NCBI RefSeq assembly: GCF_035916875.1
Contig: NZ_JAXUHN010000072.1
Span: 1-64,000 of the forward strand
Direction: 5' to 3'
Origin: Methylomicrobium sp035916875
Lineage (GTDB): Bacteria; Pseudomonadota; Gammaproteobacteria; Methylococcales; Methylomonadaceae
Length of the DNA: 64,000 nt
Positions within the stretch are counted from its first letter, which is position 1. Each line of letters opens with the position of its first letter. The translations under genes were made by a program, and so were the position numbers. Below the pieces are notes generated by a model. It ran no database searches. It saw only the letters and a list, made by a program, of their open reading frames with translations, and had not been told where the DNA came from. Below, piece by piece: positions 1-8,459 of the stretch.

Positions 1-127
1 TCTGTCGTACCAAGTCTCTGACTCGTTCCGCTACCTCACCACTCAGCACTTTGTAACGATACTTGGTTACCCAAACAAAATGGTACTCAATTTGGTAAAC
101 CGTATGGCTGCCGTATCTATAATCCAT
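1..127 (-). CDS. tnpA: IS200/IS605-family transposase TnpA, N-terminal part (runs off the left edge)
   Basis: Read on the minus strand from ATG at 127, the translation starts MDYRYGSHTVYQIEYHFVWV and continues TKYRYKVLSGEVAERVRDL. This is the N-terminus of Y1 (HUH-type) single-strand transposases of the IS200/IS605 family. The HUH and catalytic tyrosine motifs would lie beyond the window edge. A strong ribosome site (AGGAGG) sits six bases before the ATG. Two stem-loops upstream of the start fit the left end of such an element. Only 42 codons are visible, so whether the copy is intact, or carries a tnpB partner, cannot be judged. Confidence 0.9.
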   Translation of the reverse strand, partial: MDYRYGSHTVYQIEYHFVWVTKYRYKVLSGEVAERVRDLVRQ

Positions 128-152
128 CGCCACCTCCTTGGCTCAATTATCG

Positions 153-180
153 CAGCTAAAGCTGACCGGCTAAAGCCGGT
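153..180. repeat. Twin hairpins at the end of the IS200/IS605 element
   Basis: Two adjacent perfect stem-loops share the loop TAAA: CAGC-TAAA-GCTG (153-164) and ACCGGC-TAAA-GCCGGT (165-180). The palindrome GGTTTAAACC (181-190) follows directly. Subterminal hairpins recognised by TnpA are the hallmark of IS200/IS605 ends, and these lie just upstream of the transposase start. The exact element boundary is probably within 181-197, where the neighbouring ORF remnant begins, but the cleavage tetranucleotide is not certain. Confidence 0.75.
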
Positions 181-197
181 GGTTTAAACCTTATGAT

Positions 198-332
198 GGA
201 AAATTAACCGGAAAGAAAGCCGATAGCCTGAAGGGAGGAAAGGCGAGAGCCGAGAAGCTCACGCCGGAAGAAAGGTCGGAGATTGCGAGGAAAGCGGTAA
301 AGAAGAGATGGAAAGAAGAAAATACCGATTAA
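198..332 (+). pseudogene. 5'-truncated small basic ORF next to the insertion sequence
   Basis: An open frame ending in TAA at 330-332 encodes a Lys/Arg/Ala-rich tail with GGKARAEKLTPEERSEIARK followed by AVKKRW. This repeat-like motif is common in small bacterial proteins of unknown function. No start codon exists in this frame after the IS end; the frame simply continues into IS sequence. It therefore looks like the 3' remainder of a gene cut by the IS. Its function is not known. Confidence 0.6.
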
Positions 333-502
333 TTAGATGGCGCGTCTAAGTACAATGTAAACTGCACAGGGAAACGACCATAATGGGTTACTGCCGTGAG
401 CGTGATGGCAAAGCAAAATGCCGACCCCGAGGGTTCGCGGTTTTCCGATGTCGCAAATTAGGGTTTGCAGCCAAAGTCAGGTCGCCGTCCACATGAATCT
501 GT

Positions 503-508
503 TATAAT
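503..508 (+). promoter_or_regulatory. Candidate -10 box upstream of lepA
   Basis: A perfect TATAAT lies 112 bases before the chosen lepA start. The -35 region at normal spacing (around GTCGCC) is poor. If used, transcription would begin near 515, which argues against the upstream TTG at 521 as the lepA start. The rest of 333-619 holds no other gene I can support. Confidence 0.45.
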
Positions 509-619
509 GCAGCGTTTATATTGGCGTGCGGTCCGGCTTGCTCCAAAATCGCTGGACAATCATGTTTCGGCGTATCCAGCCTTCCGTTCCTCGGCCTCAT
601 TGACAGACTAGAAAAAACA

Positions 620-2419
620 GTGGATTTAAAACATATCAGAAATTTCTCGATCATCGCGCATATTGATCACGGCAAATCGACGCTGGCGGATCGTTTCATT
701 CAGATATGCGGCGGGCTCAGCGACCGGGAGATGTCCGCGCAGGTGCTCGATTCGATGGATATTGAAAGAGAGCGCGGCATTACGATCAAGGCGCAGAGCG
801 TAACCCTGGATTACAAGGCGAAAGACGGCGAAACTTATCAACTGAATTTCATCGATACGCCGGGACACGTCGATTTCTCCTATGAAGTGTCCCGCTCGCT
901 GGCCGCCTGCGAGGGCGCGCTGTTGGTCGTCGATGCGGCGCAGGGCGTCGAGGCACAGAGCGTTGCGAACTGTTATACCGCGATCGAGCAGGGTCTGGAA
1001 GTAATGCCAGTGCTGAACAAGATCGATCTGCCGTCCGCCGAACCGGAGCGAGTGATCGCCGAGATCGAAGATGTGATCGGCATTCCGGCCGACGAGGCAC
1101 TAAAGATCAGCGCGAAGACCGGTTTGGGTGTCAGCGATGTGTTGGAACAATTGGTTACCAAGATTCCTCCGCCCGAAGGTAATGCCCAAGGACCTTTACA
1201 GGCTCTGATCATCGACTCATGGTTCGACAGTTACCTCGGCGTGGTGTCGCTGGTGCGCATCGTTCACGGCAGTATCCGCCGCAAACAGAAGATCACGATC
1301 ATGTCGACCGGCAAGTCGTTTCTGGTCGAGAAAGTCGGCGTGTTTACGCCGAAACGTTTGGAGAAGGAAATCCTCGATACCGGCGAGGTCGGCTTTGTGG
1401 TTGCCGGCATCAAGGATATTTTCGGCGCGCCGGTCGGCGATACGATCACCTGGACCGATAAGCCGGCCGCCGAGCAGTTGACCGGCTTCCAGAAAGTGCA
1501 GCCGCGCGTGTTCGCCGGCTTGTACCCGGTCAGCTCCGACGATTACGAGGAACTTCGCGAGGCGCTGAACAAACTGAATCTGAACGATGCTGCCCTGCAG
1601 TTCGAACCGGAAACCTCGCAGGCTTTAGGCTTCGGTTTCCGTTGCGGTTTCTTGGGCATGCTGCACATGGAGATCGTTCAGGAGCGACTCGAACGCGAAT
1701 ACAATGTCGATCTGATCACGACCGCGCCGACCGTGGTCTATGAAGTCGTCACCCACGGCAATCAGATCATCATGGTCGATAATCCGGCCAAATTGCCGGA
1801 AGCGGGCTCGATCGAGGAAATCCGCGAACCTATCATTCGCGCGAATATTTTCGTGCCGCAGGATTATCTGGGCAGCGTGATCAATCTGTGCATCGAAAAA
1901 CGCGGCGTGCAGAAAGACATGCAGTTCGTCGGACGGCAGGTTGCGATTCATTACGAGATGCCGCTCAGCGAAGTCGTGCTCGACTTCTTCGACCGGCTTA
2001 AATCGGTCAGCCGCGGCTTTGCGTCGTTCGATTATGAGTTTTTGCGTTTTCAGGAAGCGCCCTTGGTCAAGCTCGACGTGCTGATCAACGGCGACAAAGT
2101 CGATGCGCTGTCCATCATCGTGCACCGCGATCAAAGCCAGAACCGCGGTCGCGATCTGGTCGAAAAAATGAAGGATCTGATTCCGAAGCAGATGTATGAG
2201 GTTGCGATTCAGGCTGCGATCGGCGCGAAGGTCATCGCGCGTTCGACGGTCAAGGCAATGCGCAAGAACGTGACCGCAAAGTGTTACGGAGGCGACATCA
2301 CCCGCAAGAAAAAACTGCTCGAAAAGCAAAAGGCCGGCAAGAAACGGATGAAACAAGTCGGCAATATCGAAATACCGCAGGAAGCTTTCCTGGCGGTCTT
2401 GCAGCTTAATAAGGAATGA
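620..2419 (+). CDS. lepA: Elongation factor 4 (LepA), back-translocating ribosomal GTPase
   Basis: Translational GTPase that binds ribosomes and is thought to promote back-translocation or biogenesis under stress. The G1 motif AHIDHGKST, DTPGH (G3) and NKID (G4) are all present, followed by EF-G-like domains and the LepA C-terminal domain (HRDQSQNRGR, then a Lys-rich tail). GTG at 620 gives 599 residues, the usual family length, and begins VDLKHIRNFSIIAHID as in other LepA proteins. The open frame extends back to a TTG at 521, but that adds 33 non-conserved residues and would be almost leaderless. First gene of the lepA-lepB-rnc-era-recO-pdxJ block. Confidence 0.97.
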   Translation: MDLKHIRNFSIIAHIDHGKSTLADRFIQICGGLSDREMSAQVLDSMDIERERGITIKAQSVTLDYKAKDGETYQLNFIDTPGHVDFSYEVSRSLAACEGALLVVDAAQGVEAQSVANCYTAIEQGLEVMPVLNKIDLPSAEPERVIAEIEDVIGIPADEALKISAKTGLGVSDVLEQLVTKIPPPEGNAQGPLQALIIDSWFDSYLGVVSLVRIVHGSIRRKQKITIMSTGKSFLVEKVGVFTPKRLEKEILDTGEVGFVVAGIKDIFGAPVGDTITWTDKPAAEQLTGFQKVQPRVFAGLYPVSSDDYEELREALNKLNLNDAALQFEPETSQALGFGFRCGFLGMLHMEIVQERLEREYNVDLITTAPTVVYEVVTHGNQIIMVDNPAKLPEAGSIEEIREPIIRANIFVPQDYLGSVINLCIEKRGVQKDMQFVGRQVAIHYEMPLSEVVLDFFDRLKSVSRGFASFDYEFLRFQEAPLVKLDVLINGDKVDALSIIVHRDQSQNRGRDLVEKMKDLIPKQMYEVAIQAAIGAKVIARSTVKAMRKNVTAKCYGGDITRKKKLLEKQKAGKKRMKQVGNIEIPQEAFLAVLQLNKE

Positions 2420-2457
2420 GCAGCGCCATTCAATTTTAATTATTACCGGACTGAATA

Positions 2458-3237
2458 ATGATGGACTACGATTTTTCGTTTTTTCTGTTCGTGGCGACAC
2501 TCGTCACGGGCGTCATTTGGGGTGGCTATGTCGTATTTTTAAAGGCTAAAGGCAAACCCTATGACGAGGAAAACGAACCCTGGCTGGTCGAATATGCACA
2601 TTCGTTTTTTCCGGTGGTGTTAATCGTGTTTCTGCTAAGGTCATTCATTGCCGAGCCGTTTCGGATTCCTTCAGCCTCGATGATGCCGACCTTATTGATC
2701 GGCGATTTTATTCTGGTGAATAAATTTACTTACGGTATTCGCTTGCCGGTGATTAATCAAAAAGTGATCGAGGTGAATGAACCCAAACGCGGCGATATCG
2801 TGGTGTTCCGCTTTCCGAAAGATCCGACGGTTGATTACATCAAGCGAGTGATCGGTTTGCCCGGCGACAAGATCGGCTATTTCAATAAAACGCTTTCCGT
2901 GAACGGCACGCCGGTCAGCCAAGCGGCCATCGGCACCTATGAAGGTCACGGGCAGGGGCAGGACATGAGCGGGGCGGTGGAACTGAACGAGAATTTAACT
3001 GGCGTCGAACATAAAATTCTGGTTCGGCAGGAAGCGCCTTCTGTCGAAGGGGTGTTTGTGGTGCCCAAAGGGCATTATTTCGTGATGGGCGACAACCGCG
3101 ATAACAGCAACGATAGTCGCTATTGGGGCATGGTGCCGGAACAAAATCTTGTCGGCAAGGCCTTTTTTATCTGGATGAGCTGGGATTGGCAGCATAAAGG
3201 CGTCGGTTTCGACCGCATTGGCACGACGTTAAAATAA
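2458..3237 (+). CDS. lepB: Signal peptidase I
   Basis: Membrane serine protease that removes signal peptides from exported preproteins. The 259-residue protein has two N-terminal membrane segments (about residues 7-28 and 50-62). The catalytic Ser74 lies in PSASMMPTL, the Lys129 general base in DYIKRVIGLPGD, and the C-terminal box is MGDNRDNSNDSRYWG. Two adjacent ATGs (2458, 2461) could serve as start. It lies 38 bases after lepA in the conserved gammaproteobacterial order. Confidence 0.97.
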   Translation: MMDYDFSFFLFVATLVTGVIWGGYVVFLKAKGKPYDEENEPWLVEYAHSFFPVVLIVFLLRSFIAEPFRIPSASMMPTLLIGDFILVNKFTYGIRLPVINQKVIEVNEPKRGDIVVFRFPKDPTVDYIKRVIGLPGDKIGYFNKTLSVNGTPVSQAAIGTYEGHGQGQDMSGAVELNENLTGVEHKILVRQEAPSVEGVFVVPKGHYFVMGDNRDNSNDSRYWGMVPEQNLVGKAFFIWMSWDWQHKGVGFDRIGTTLK

Positions 3238-3280
3238 ACTAGACTTAGTGGATTCATTCATTAAGCCGTTAGGGGGCGTC

Positions 3281-3667
3281 ATGCAAACATTGCCAAAATA
3301 TCAGCGCGGTCTCACGTTTATTTCTTTATGCATCTTGCTCGCGATTTTAGGGTTTTTTGTGTTTTTGATCCTTAAAATCGGTCCGATTTACTTGGATCAC
3401 AACAAGGTAAAAAGCGCGCTTTCTGCGCTGGAAAAAGATCCGGCTTTTCCATCAATGACCGAGTATCAAATCAGGAACAGTCTCGATAAGCGCTTCAATA
3501 TAGGCTATGTCGATTTTATTGCCCCGGAAGACGTTAAAGTGAGCAAGAGCAACGACTATATCAAAGTCGAGATCGAGTATGAAGTGGTTAAGCCGATGGC
3601 GTATAACCTCAGCGTGTTGGTCGATTTTCATGATGAAATCGAAACCGGCGGAGGCGGCGGCATTTGA
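3281..3667 (+). CDS. DUF4845 family single-pass membrane protein
   Basis: A 128-residue protein with one strongly hydrophobic N-terminal segment (about residues 12-34, after KYQRGLTFI) and a small C-terminal domain. Length, N-terminus and position between lepB and rnc match the DUF4845 family, whose function is not established. The N-terminus resembles a pilin-type transmembrane helix, but no clear prepilin cleavage site is visible. ATG 3281 is preceded by AGGGGG at good spacing, better than the GTG at 3248. Its stop overlaps the rnc start. Confidence 0.8.
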   Translation: MQTLPKYQRGLTFISLCILLAILGFFVFLILKIGPIYLDHNKVKSALSALEKDPAFPSMTEYQIRNSLDKRFNIGYVDFIAPEDVKVSKSNDYIKVEIEYEVVKPMAYNLSVLVDFHDEIETGGGGGI

Positions 3668-4347
3668 TTAGGGATCCGAAGATCTTGTCGGGTAAATTGG
3701 GGTTGTCCTTTAATAATCCCGATCTCTTTTTAACCGCATTGACGCATCGCAGCGCCAGCGCGAAAAACAATGAGCGCTTGGAGTTTTTAGGCGATTCGAT
3801 TCTAGGCTTTGTGATTGCTGAAATTTTATATAATAAATTTGCCGAGGCTCCCGAAGGCGTGTTGAGCCGGCTCCGCGCGAGCTTGGTCAATCAGGACTCG
3901 CTTGCCGAGTTGGCGCGCGAGCATCGGTTCGGTGATTACCTGTTGCTGGGTTCCGGAGAATTGAAAAGTGGCGGTTTCCGGCGTGAGTCAATCCTGTCCG
4001 ATGCGCTGGAGGCGGTGATCGGCGCATTGTTTCTCGATCAGGGCGTGGATGTCTGTAAACAATGGATCGAGGGCTTGTTTCAGCACAGAATACAAGCCTT
4101 GTCGTTGGATAATTGGCAGAAAGATCCGAAAACACAGCTGCAGGAACTGATGCAGTCTAAAAAGATCGATTTGCCCGAATATACGCTGCTGACCATGTCC
4201 GGTCTGCCCCACGAACAAACTTTCAAGGTCAAATGCACGATTCCGCTGCTGAAGGATGCGTGCATCGGCACCGGTGTGTCCAGAAAACGCGCGGAACAGG
4301 CGGCGGCCGAAAAAATGCTGCAATTGCTGGAGAAAACAGATCAATGA
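3664..4347 (+). CDS. rnc: Ribonuclease III
   Basis: Double-strand-specific endoribonuclease for rRNA and mRNA processing. The signature NERLEFLGDSILGFVIAE is present, with the second acidic cluster in ESILSDALEAVIG, and a C-terminal double-stranded RNA-binding domain ends GVSRKRAEQAAAEKML. The 227-residue length matches E. coli RNase III (226). The start is TTG at 3664, overlapping the preceding stop, with GGAGG about nine bases upstream. Its stop overlaps the era ATG (ATGA), so expression is probably translationally coupled. Confidence 0.96.
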   Translation: MIRDPKILSGKLGLSFNNPDLFLTALTHRSASAKNNERLEFLGDSILGFVIAEILYNKFAEAPEGVLSRLRASLVNQDSLAELAREHRFGDYLLLGSGELKSGGFRRESILSDALEAVIGALFLDQGVDVCKQWIEGLFQHRIQALSLDNWQKDPKTQLQELMQSKKIDLPEYTLLTMSGLPHEQTFKVKCTIPLLKDACIGTGVSRKRAEQAAAEKMLQLLEKTDQ

Positions 4348-5225
4348 AATGCGGTTTTGCGGCCCTGATCGGGCGCCCGAATGTCGGCAAATCGACATTG
4401 ATGAATCATTTGCTGAAACAGAAGATCAGCATCACCTCGCGCAAGCCGCAGACAACCCGGCACCGAATCGTCGGAATCAACACCACCGAAGCCGGTCAGA
4501 TCGTTTATCTCGATACGCCCGGCATGCATCAAAGCGAAAAACGCGCGCTGAACCGTTATCTGAACAGGACCGCCGACACGACCCTGCTCGGTGTCGATGT
4601 GGTGGTCTGGCTGATCGACGGCCTGGCTTTCCAGGACTATGATGAAGTGATCTTCAAAAAGCTCGAACAGGCGGGCTTGCCGGTGATCCTGGCGGTCAAC
4701 AAGGTGGATAGAATCAAGGATAAGGAACTGATCCTGGCGTTTTTTGCGGAGGCGCAGCACCGCTTTCCGTTCAAGCATCTGGTGCCGATCTCGGCGTTAA
4801 AAAATACCAATCTCGAAGACCTCGAAAACGCGATCTTCGAGCTGTTGCCCGAGGGCGGGCTGATTTACCCGGAAGATCAAATCACCGATCGTCCTGAGCG
4901 TTTTTTATGCGCCGAAATCATCCGCGAAAAACTGACGCGACGACTGGGTGACGAATTGCCGTACGCGCTGACCGTCGAAATCGAACTGTTTCAGGAAATG
5001 CCGGGCATCACCAAGATTTATGCGGTGATCTGGGTCGAGCGTTCGGCGCAGAAAACGATCGTCATCGGCAAGGATGGCGAGCTGCTGAAAAAAGTCGGCA
5101 TGGATGCGCGTCTTGATATCGAAAAGCTGATCGATCGAAAAGTCTATCTGCAACTCTGGGTGAAGGTCAAAAAAGGCTGGTCCGATAACGAACGCGCGCT
5201 GCACAGCCTTGGATTTAATGACTGA
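4344..5225 (+). CDS. era: GTPase Era, 16S rRNA-binding assembly factor
   Basis: Essential GTPase for 30S subunit maturation. The N-terminus MKCGFAALIGRPNVGKST contains the P-loop. DTPGMH (G3) and NKVD (G4) follow, and the C-terminal KH domain contains VIGKDGELLKKVG. The ATG at 4344 overlaps the rnc stop and gives 293 residues, near the usual 300. The frame opens further upstream inside rnc, but that extension is not Era-like. Coupling of rnc and era is conserved. Confidence 0.97.
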   Translation: MKCGFAALIGRPNVGKSTLMNHLLKQKISITSRKPQTTRHRIVGINTTEAGQIVYLDTPGMHQSEKRALNRYLNRTADTTLLGVDVVVWLIDGLAFQDYDEVIFKKLEQAGLPVILAVNKVDRIKDKELILAFFAEAQHRFPFKHLVPISALKNTNLEDLENAIFELLPEGGLIYPEDQITDRPERFLCAEIIREKLTRRLGDELPYALTVEIELFQEMPGITKIYAVIWVERSAQKTIVIGKDGELLKKVGMDARLDIEKLIDRKVYLQLWVKVKKGWSDNERALHSLGFND

Positions 5226-5925
5226 AAACCGTGTTTATCAGCAGCCCGCCTATATCCTTCAGCAGCGCAACTACCGCGAATCCAGCCTGATCATCGAGGC
5301 GTTTACCCGCGATTTCGGCAGAATCTCGGTCCTGGCGAAAGGCGTCAGGAAAGCCAAATCGAAATCGCAAGGCTTACTGCAACCCTTTATTCCTTTACGA
5401 TTGGCCTTTCTCGGCAAGGCGGAGTTAAAGACGCTGACCGATGTCGAATTATCCGGGCAGTTTCAGCCGGTTAGCGGTTTTGCATTGTATTGCGGATTTT
5501 ATCTGAACGAATTGATCACTGCTTTTTTGTACAAAGACGACCCGCATCCGGAATTGTTTGAAGATTATCGGCAGTGTCTGATCGATTTGCAGCGGGAAGG
5601 GGGACTCGAAGCCTTGTTAAGAAATTTCGAACTCAATTTGATCGAGAAGACCGGTTACGGGCTTCATCTTGCTTACGATGTTTATCACGACAAGCCGGTC
5701 GATTCAGCTAAAAGATATCGCCTTGATGCCGACCTGAGTCCGATCGAGGCTGAAGCTGGAATTTATTCAGGAAAAACCTTGTTGGCCATGCAGCTCCGGA
5801 ATTTCGCCGACGCGGAAGTATTGGCCGAGGCGAAAGTATTGCTGAGGCGGGTGTTGGATCAATTGCTTCACGGCAAGCCGCTGAATAGCCGCAAGGTCCT
5901 CAATGAAGTCATTAAACGTTTATAA
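5218..5925 (+). CDS. recO: DNA repair protein RecO
   Basis: Recombination mediator that works with RecF/RecR to load RecA on SSB-coated DNA. It has an N-terminal OB fold (QPAYILQQRNYRESSLIIEA, then GRISVLAKGVRKAKS) and an alpha-helical C-terminal region, 235 residues in all. No RecO zinc-cysteine cluster is visible, as in gammaproteobacterial members. ATG 5218 overlaps the end of era by eight bases; a TTG at 5209 is also in frame. Confidence 0.93.
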   Translation: MTENRVYQQPAYILQQRNYRESSLIIEAFTRDFGRISVLAKGVRKAKSKSQGLLQPFIPLRLAFLGKAELKTLTDVELSGQFQPVSGFALYCGFYLNELITAFLYKDDPHPELFEDYRQCLIDLQREGGLEALLRNFELNLIEKTGYGLHLAYDVYHDKPVDSAKRYRLDADLSPIEAEAGIYSGKTLLAMQLRNFADAEVLAEAKVLLRRVLDQLLHGKPLNSRKVLNEVIKRL

Positions 5926-5929
5926 CACA

Positions 5930-6676
5930 ATGGACTACAGAGAAATATTATTAGGGGTCAATATCGATCATATCGCAACCGTGCGCCAGGCACGCGGCAC
6001 GGTGTATCCGGAGCCCGTGCAGGCGGCCTTGGTTGCCGAACAGGCCGGCGCGGACAGCATTACCGCGCATCTGCGCGAAGATCGCCGACATATGCAGGAC
6101 CGCGATCTGTTTTTATTGAAAGAGATGATTCAGACCCGGTTGAACATGGAAATGGCAGTGACCGATGAGATGGTCGGCATCGCGGAAAAACTCAAACCTG
6201 CCGCTTGCTGTCTGGTGCCGGAAAAACGCGAGGAGTTGACCACCGAAGGCGGCCTGGATGTTGCCGGTCATTTGTCCCATATTGCATCTGCCTGCGCCAG
6301 GCTGGCGGCGGTAGGCGTCGAAGTCTCGCTGTTTATCGACGCGGAGGAAGCGCAGATTGAAGCGGCGGTCAAAGCCGGCGCGCCGGTCATTGAATTGCAT
6401 ACGGGCAGCTATGCGGACGCCCAAAATCCCGCCGCGCGCGCTCAGGAATTGGAACGCATCCGCCAGGGCGCGCGCCTGGCCCACCGTGCCGGCTTGCAGG
6501 TCAATGCCGGTCACGGCCTGAATTATCATAACGTTCAGGCCATTTGCCGGATTCCCGAAATCGTCGAATTGAACATCGGTCATTCGATCGTTTCGAGGGC
6601 CTTGTTCAGCGGACTCGATCAGGCGGTTCGCGATTTGAAACAATTGATGCTGCAAAGTCGTCTTCCAATCCGATAA
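5930..6676 (+). CDS. pdxJ: Pyridoxine 5'-phosphate synthase
   Basis: Condenses 1-deoxyxylulose 5-phosphate with 3-amino-2-oxopropyl phosphate to form pyridoxine 5'-phosphate, the last step of DXP-dependent vitamin B6 synthesis. Family motifs GVNIDHIATVRQARG, SITAHLREDRRH, EGGLDVAG and NAGHGLNYHN are present. ATG 5930 gives 248 residues with the conserved N-terminus; an ATG at 5903 inside recO would add nine non-conserved residues. The acpS gene that often follows pdxJ is absent; a phosphatase gene follows instead. Confidence 0.96.
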   Translation: MDYREILLGVNIDHIATVRQARGTVYPEPVQAALVAEQAGADSITAHLREDRRHMQDRDLFLLKEMIQTRLNMEMAVTDEMVGIAEKLKPAACCLVPEKREELTTEGGLDVAGHLSHIASACARLAAVGVEVSLFIDAEEAQIEAAVKAGAPVIELHTGSYADAQNPAARAQELERIRQGARLAHRAGLQVNAGHGLNYHNVQAICRIPEIVELNIGHSIVSRALFSGLDQAVRDLKQLMLQSRLPIR

Positions 6677-6684
6677 ATCTGCGC

Positions 6685-7425
6685 ATGAAACTGGCTTATC
6701 ATCAACTGACATCGCAGGGCGACAGGGAAATCAACCAGGACTGCATGGCCTATCGCGTCGACGACGATTTTGCGGTGTTTGTTGTCGCGGATGGTCTCGG
6801 CGGGCATCAGGCCGGCGAAAAAGCGTCGCGCTTCTTTTGTCACGGATTGATCAAAAATGCGGACGCTTATGCTGGTTTAATAGATGCCAGACCGGCGGCT
6901 GCGATGTCGTTATGGATTGACGCCGCGGTGGAGGAAATGAGAAATCTGTTCGAGGATGATCCGCTGGCGCTTGGAGCGCACACGACCTGTGCGATCCTTT
7001 ATCTCGATAAAAAGCGGGTTTTGACCGCGCATTGCGGCGATTCGAGGGTTTACCGGCTGAATCCGCGCGAGATCGTCTGGCGGACCCGGGATCATTCGGT
7101 TTTGCAGGGATTGCTCGAGGAGGGTAAGATTACCGAAATCGAAATGGGCGGCCATCCGGAACAGAATTGCCTATTGCGCAGCATCAATGTGGCGAAGGGG
7201 CACGAGAGCGAGATCAATGCCTACCCTGCTGCGCGATCGGGAGATACCTTCGTTCTGTGTAGCGACGGATTTTGGGAGAACGTGAAAGCTCAGGAATTGT
7301 TGCAACTGGCGCAGCCTGACAGCGGCATCAACGAACTGGGAAAAGCGGCCAAGCTGTCACTGTTGCGCGCCAATGGCAAGAGCGACAATATTACCGTACA
7401 GTGGGTCAGGTGCTTGTCGCCATGA
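6685..7425 (+). CDS. PP2C-family serine/threonine protein phosphatase
   Basis: Metal-dependent phosphatase of the Stp1/PrpC type, 246 residues, probably cytoplasmic because no membrane segment is seen. Metal-binding and structural motifs are in order: NQD (17-19), VVADGLGGH (34-41), HCGDSRVYRL (about 117-125), CSDG (192-195) and DNITV (234-238). ATG 6685 starts nine bases after pdxJ. The frame is open further upstream inside pdxJ, but that part is not PP2C-like. No Hanks-type kinase is encoded nearby, so the substrate is unknown. Confidence 0.93.
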   Translation: MKLAYHQLTSQGDREINQDCMAYRVDDDFAVFVVADGLGGHQAGEKASRFFCHGLIKNADAYAGLIDARPAAAMSLWIDAAVEEMRNLFEDDPLALGAHTTCAILYLDKKRVLTAHCGDSRVYRLNPREIVWRTRDHSVLQGLLEEGKITEIEMGGHPEQNCLLRSINVAKGHESEINAYPAARSGDTFVLCSDGFWENVKAQELLQLAQPDSGINELGKAAKLSLLRANGKSDNITVQWVRCLSP

Positions 7426-7437
7426 GGGGGCTGCCCT

Positions 7438-7469
7438 GCCTTTGCCGCGAAAATGATTGGGGCAAAGGC
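7438..7469. terminator. Inverted repeat between convergent genes
   Basis: A 9-bp stem, GCCTTTGCC (7438-7446) and GGCAAAGGC (7461-7469), with a 14-base loop lies between the phosphatase gene and the convergent sigma-54 activator gene. No T-run follows, so it may be a weak or bidirectional terminator. Confidence 0.5.
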
Positions 7470-7484
7470 TAATACCGTAGGATT

Positions 7485-8447
7485 TTACTGTGCGGCAAAG
7501 CCGTGTTTACGCATCCGATAAAGCAGGGTATCCCGGGACAGACCTAACAGTCGCGCCGATTGGCTACGGTTGCCTTGGGTGCGATTCAAAGCCTGATAGA
7601 TCAGATCGGCTTCCAGTGTATCCAGTTGTACGCCGCCGTCTGGAAGTTTGAAGCCCGTTTCGATGTTGCGTTCCTCGCTAAAGCCGCGGGTAAATTCAAA
7701 TGGCAGATTCTCTGGCTCGATCTTTTTGCCTGCCAGCAGGATGCATAGGCGTTCGCACAAATTGCGCAATTCGCGGATATTGCCGGGCCACGGGTAGGCC
7801 TTCAGAACTTTGAGCGATTGCCGACTGAATGTTGGCGGATCGATCGAATGAGTGTTTGAGAATACTGCCAAAAAGTGTTTGATCAACGGTTCGATGTCTT
7901 CAGGTCGTTGCGCCAGCGACGGCAGTTCCATCGGCACTACATTCAGTCGGAAATACAGATCCTGGCGGAATTCTCCTGCCACAATTTGCTGGATGAGATC
8001 GCTGTTAGTCGCGGCGATTACGCGCACATTGACCTTGTAAGGCTTGGTATCGCCGACCGCGAGACATTCCCCGGAATCCAGGAAGCGCAGCAATTTGGCC
8101 TGAATGGAAACCGGCAACGAATTGATTTCGTCGAGAAATAGGGTACCGCCGTCGGCCGCCTGGAACAGGCCTTGCTGATTTGCGATCGCGCCGGTGAAAG
8201 CGCCTTTCCTGTGGCCAAATAATTCGGATTCGATCAGGCTTTCGGGCAGTGCCGCGCAGTTCAGCGTGATGAACGGCTTATTCGCCCGCGGACTGGCTTT
8301 TTGCAGGGCGTTCGCCAACACTTCCTTGCCGGTGCCGGTTTCGCCCTTGATCAAAATCGTAACATCGGTCATCGCCACGATGCTGGCGCTACGCAATAAA
8401 GATTCCAATGCCGGGGACTGTCCAATGATCGAACTAAATGGGTTCAT
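7485..8447 (-). CDS. Sigma-54-dependent transcriptional activator without a sensor domain
   Basis: AAA+ enhancer-binding protein of 320 residues. Walker A GETGTGKE (35-42), the sigma-54 contact loop GAFTGA (82-87), Walker B GGTLFLDEIN (100-109) and a Fis-type helix-turn-helix at the C-terminus (about 290-318) are intact. The AAA+ domain begins within the first ten residues, so there is no receiver, GAF or PAS domain, as in PspF. Control must therefore come from a partner protein or from expression level. It lies 12 bases downstream of the TauE-like membrane gene, so the two are probably one operon. Its target promoters are unknown. Confidence 0.92.
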   Translation of the reverse strand: MNPFSSIIGQSPALESLLRSASIVAMTDVTILIKGETGTGKEVLANALQKASPRANKPFITLNCAALPESLIESELFGHRKGAFTGAIANQQGLFQAADGGTLFLDEINSLPVSIQAKLLRFLDSGECLAVGDTKPYKVNVRVIAATNSDLIQQIVAGEFRQDLYFRLNVVPMELPSLAQRPEDIEPLIKHFLAVFSNTHSIDPPTFSRQSLKVLKAYPWPGNIRELRNLCERLCILLAGKKIEPENLPFEFTRGFSEERNIETGFKLPDGGVQLDTLEADLIYQALNRTQGNRSQSARLLGLSRDTLLYRMRKHGFAAQ

Positions 8448-8459
8448 AAGCTGATCCTC

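Noticed and set aside
521..619. Upstream TTG extension of lepA
   Set aside because: The 33 extra residues are not LepA-like and the -10 box at 503 would leave almost no leader.
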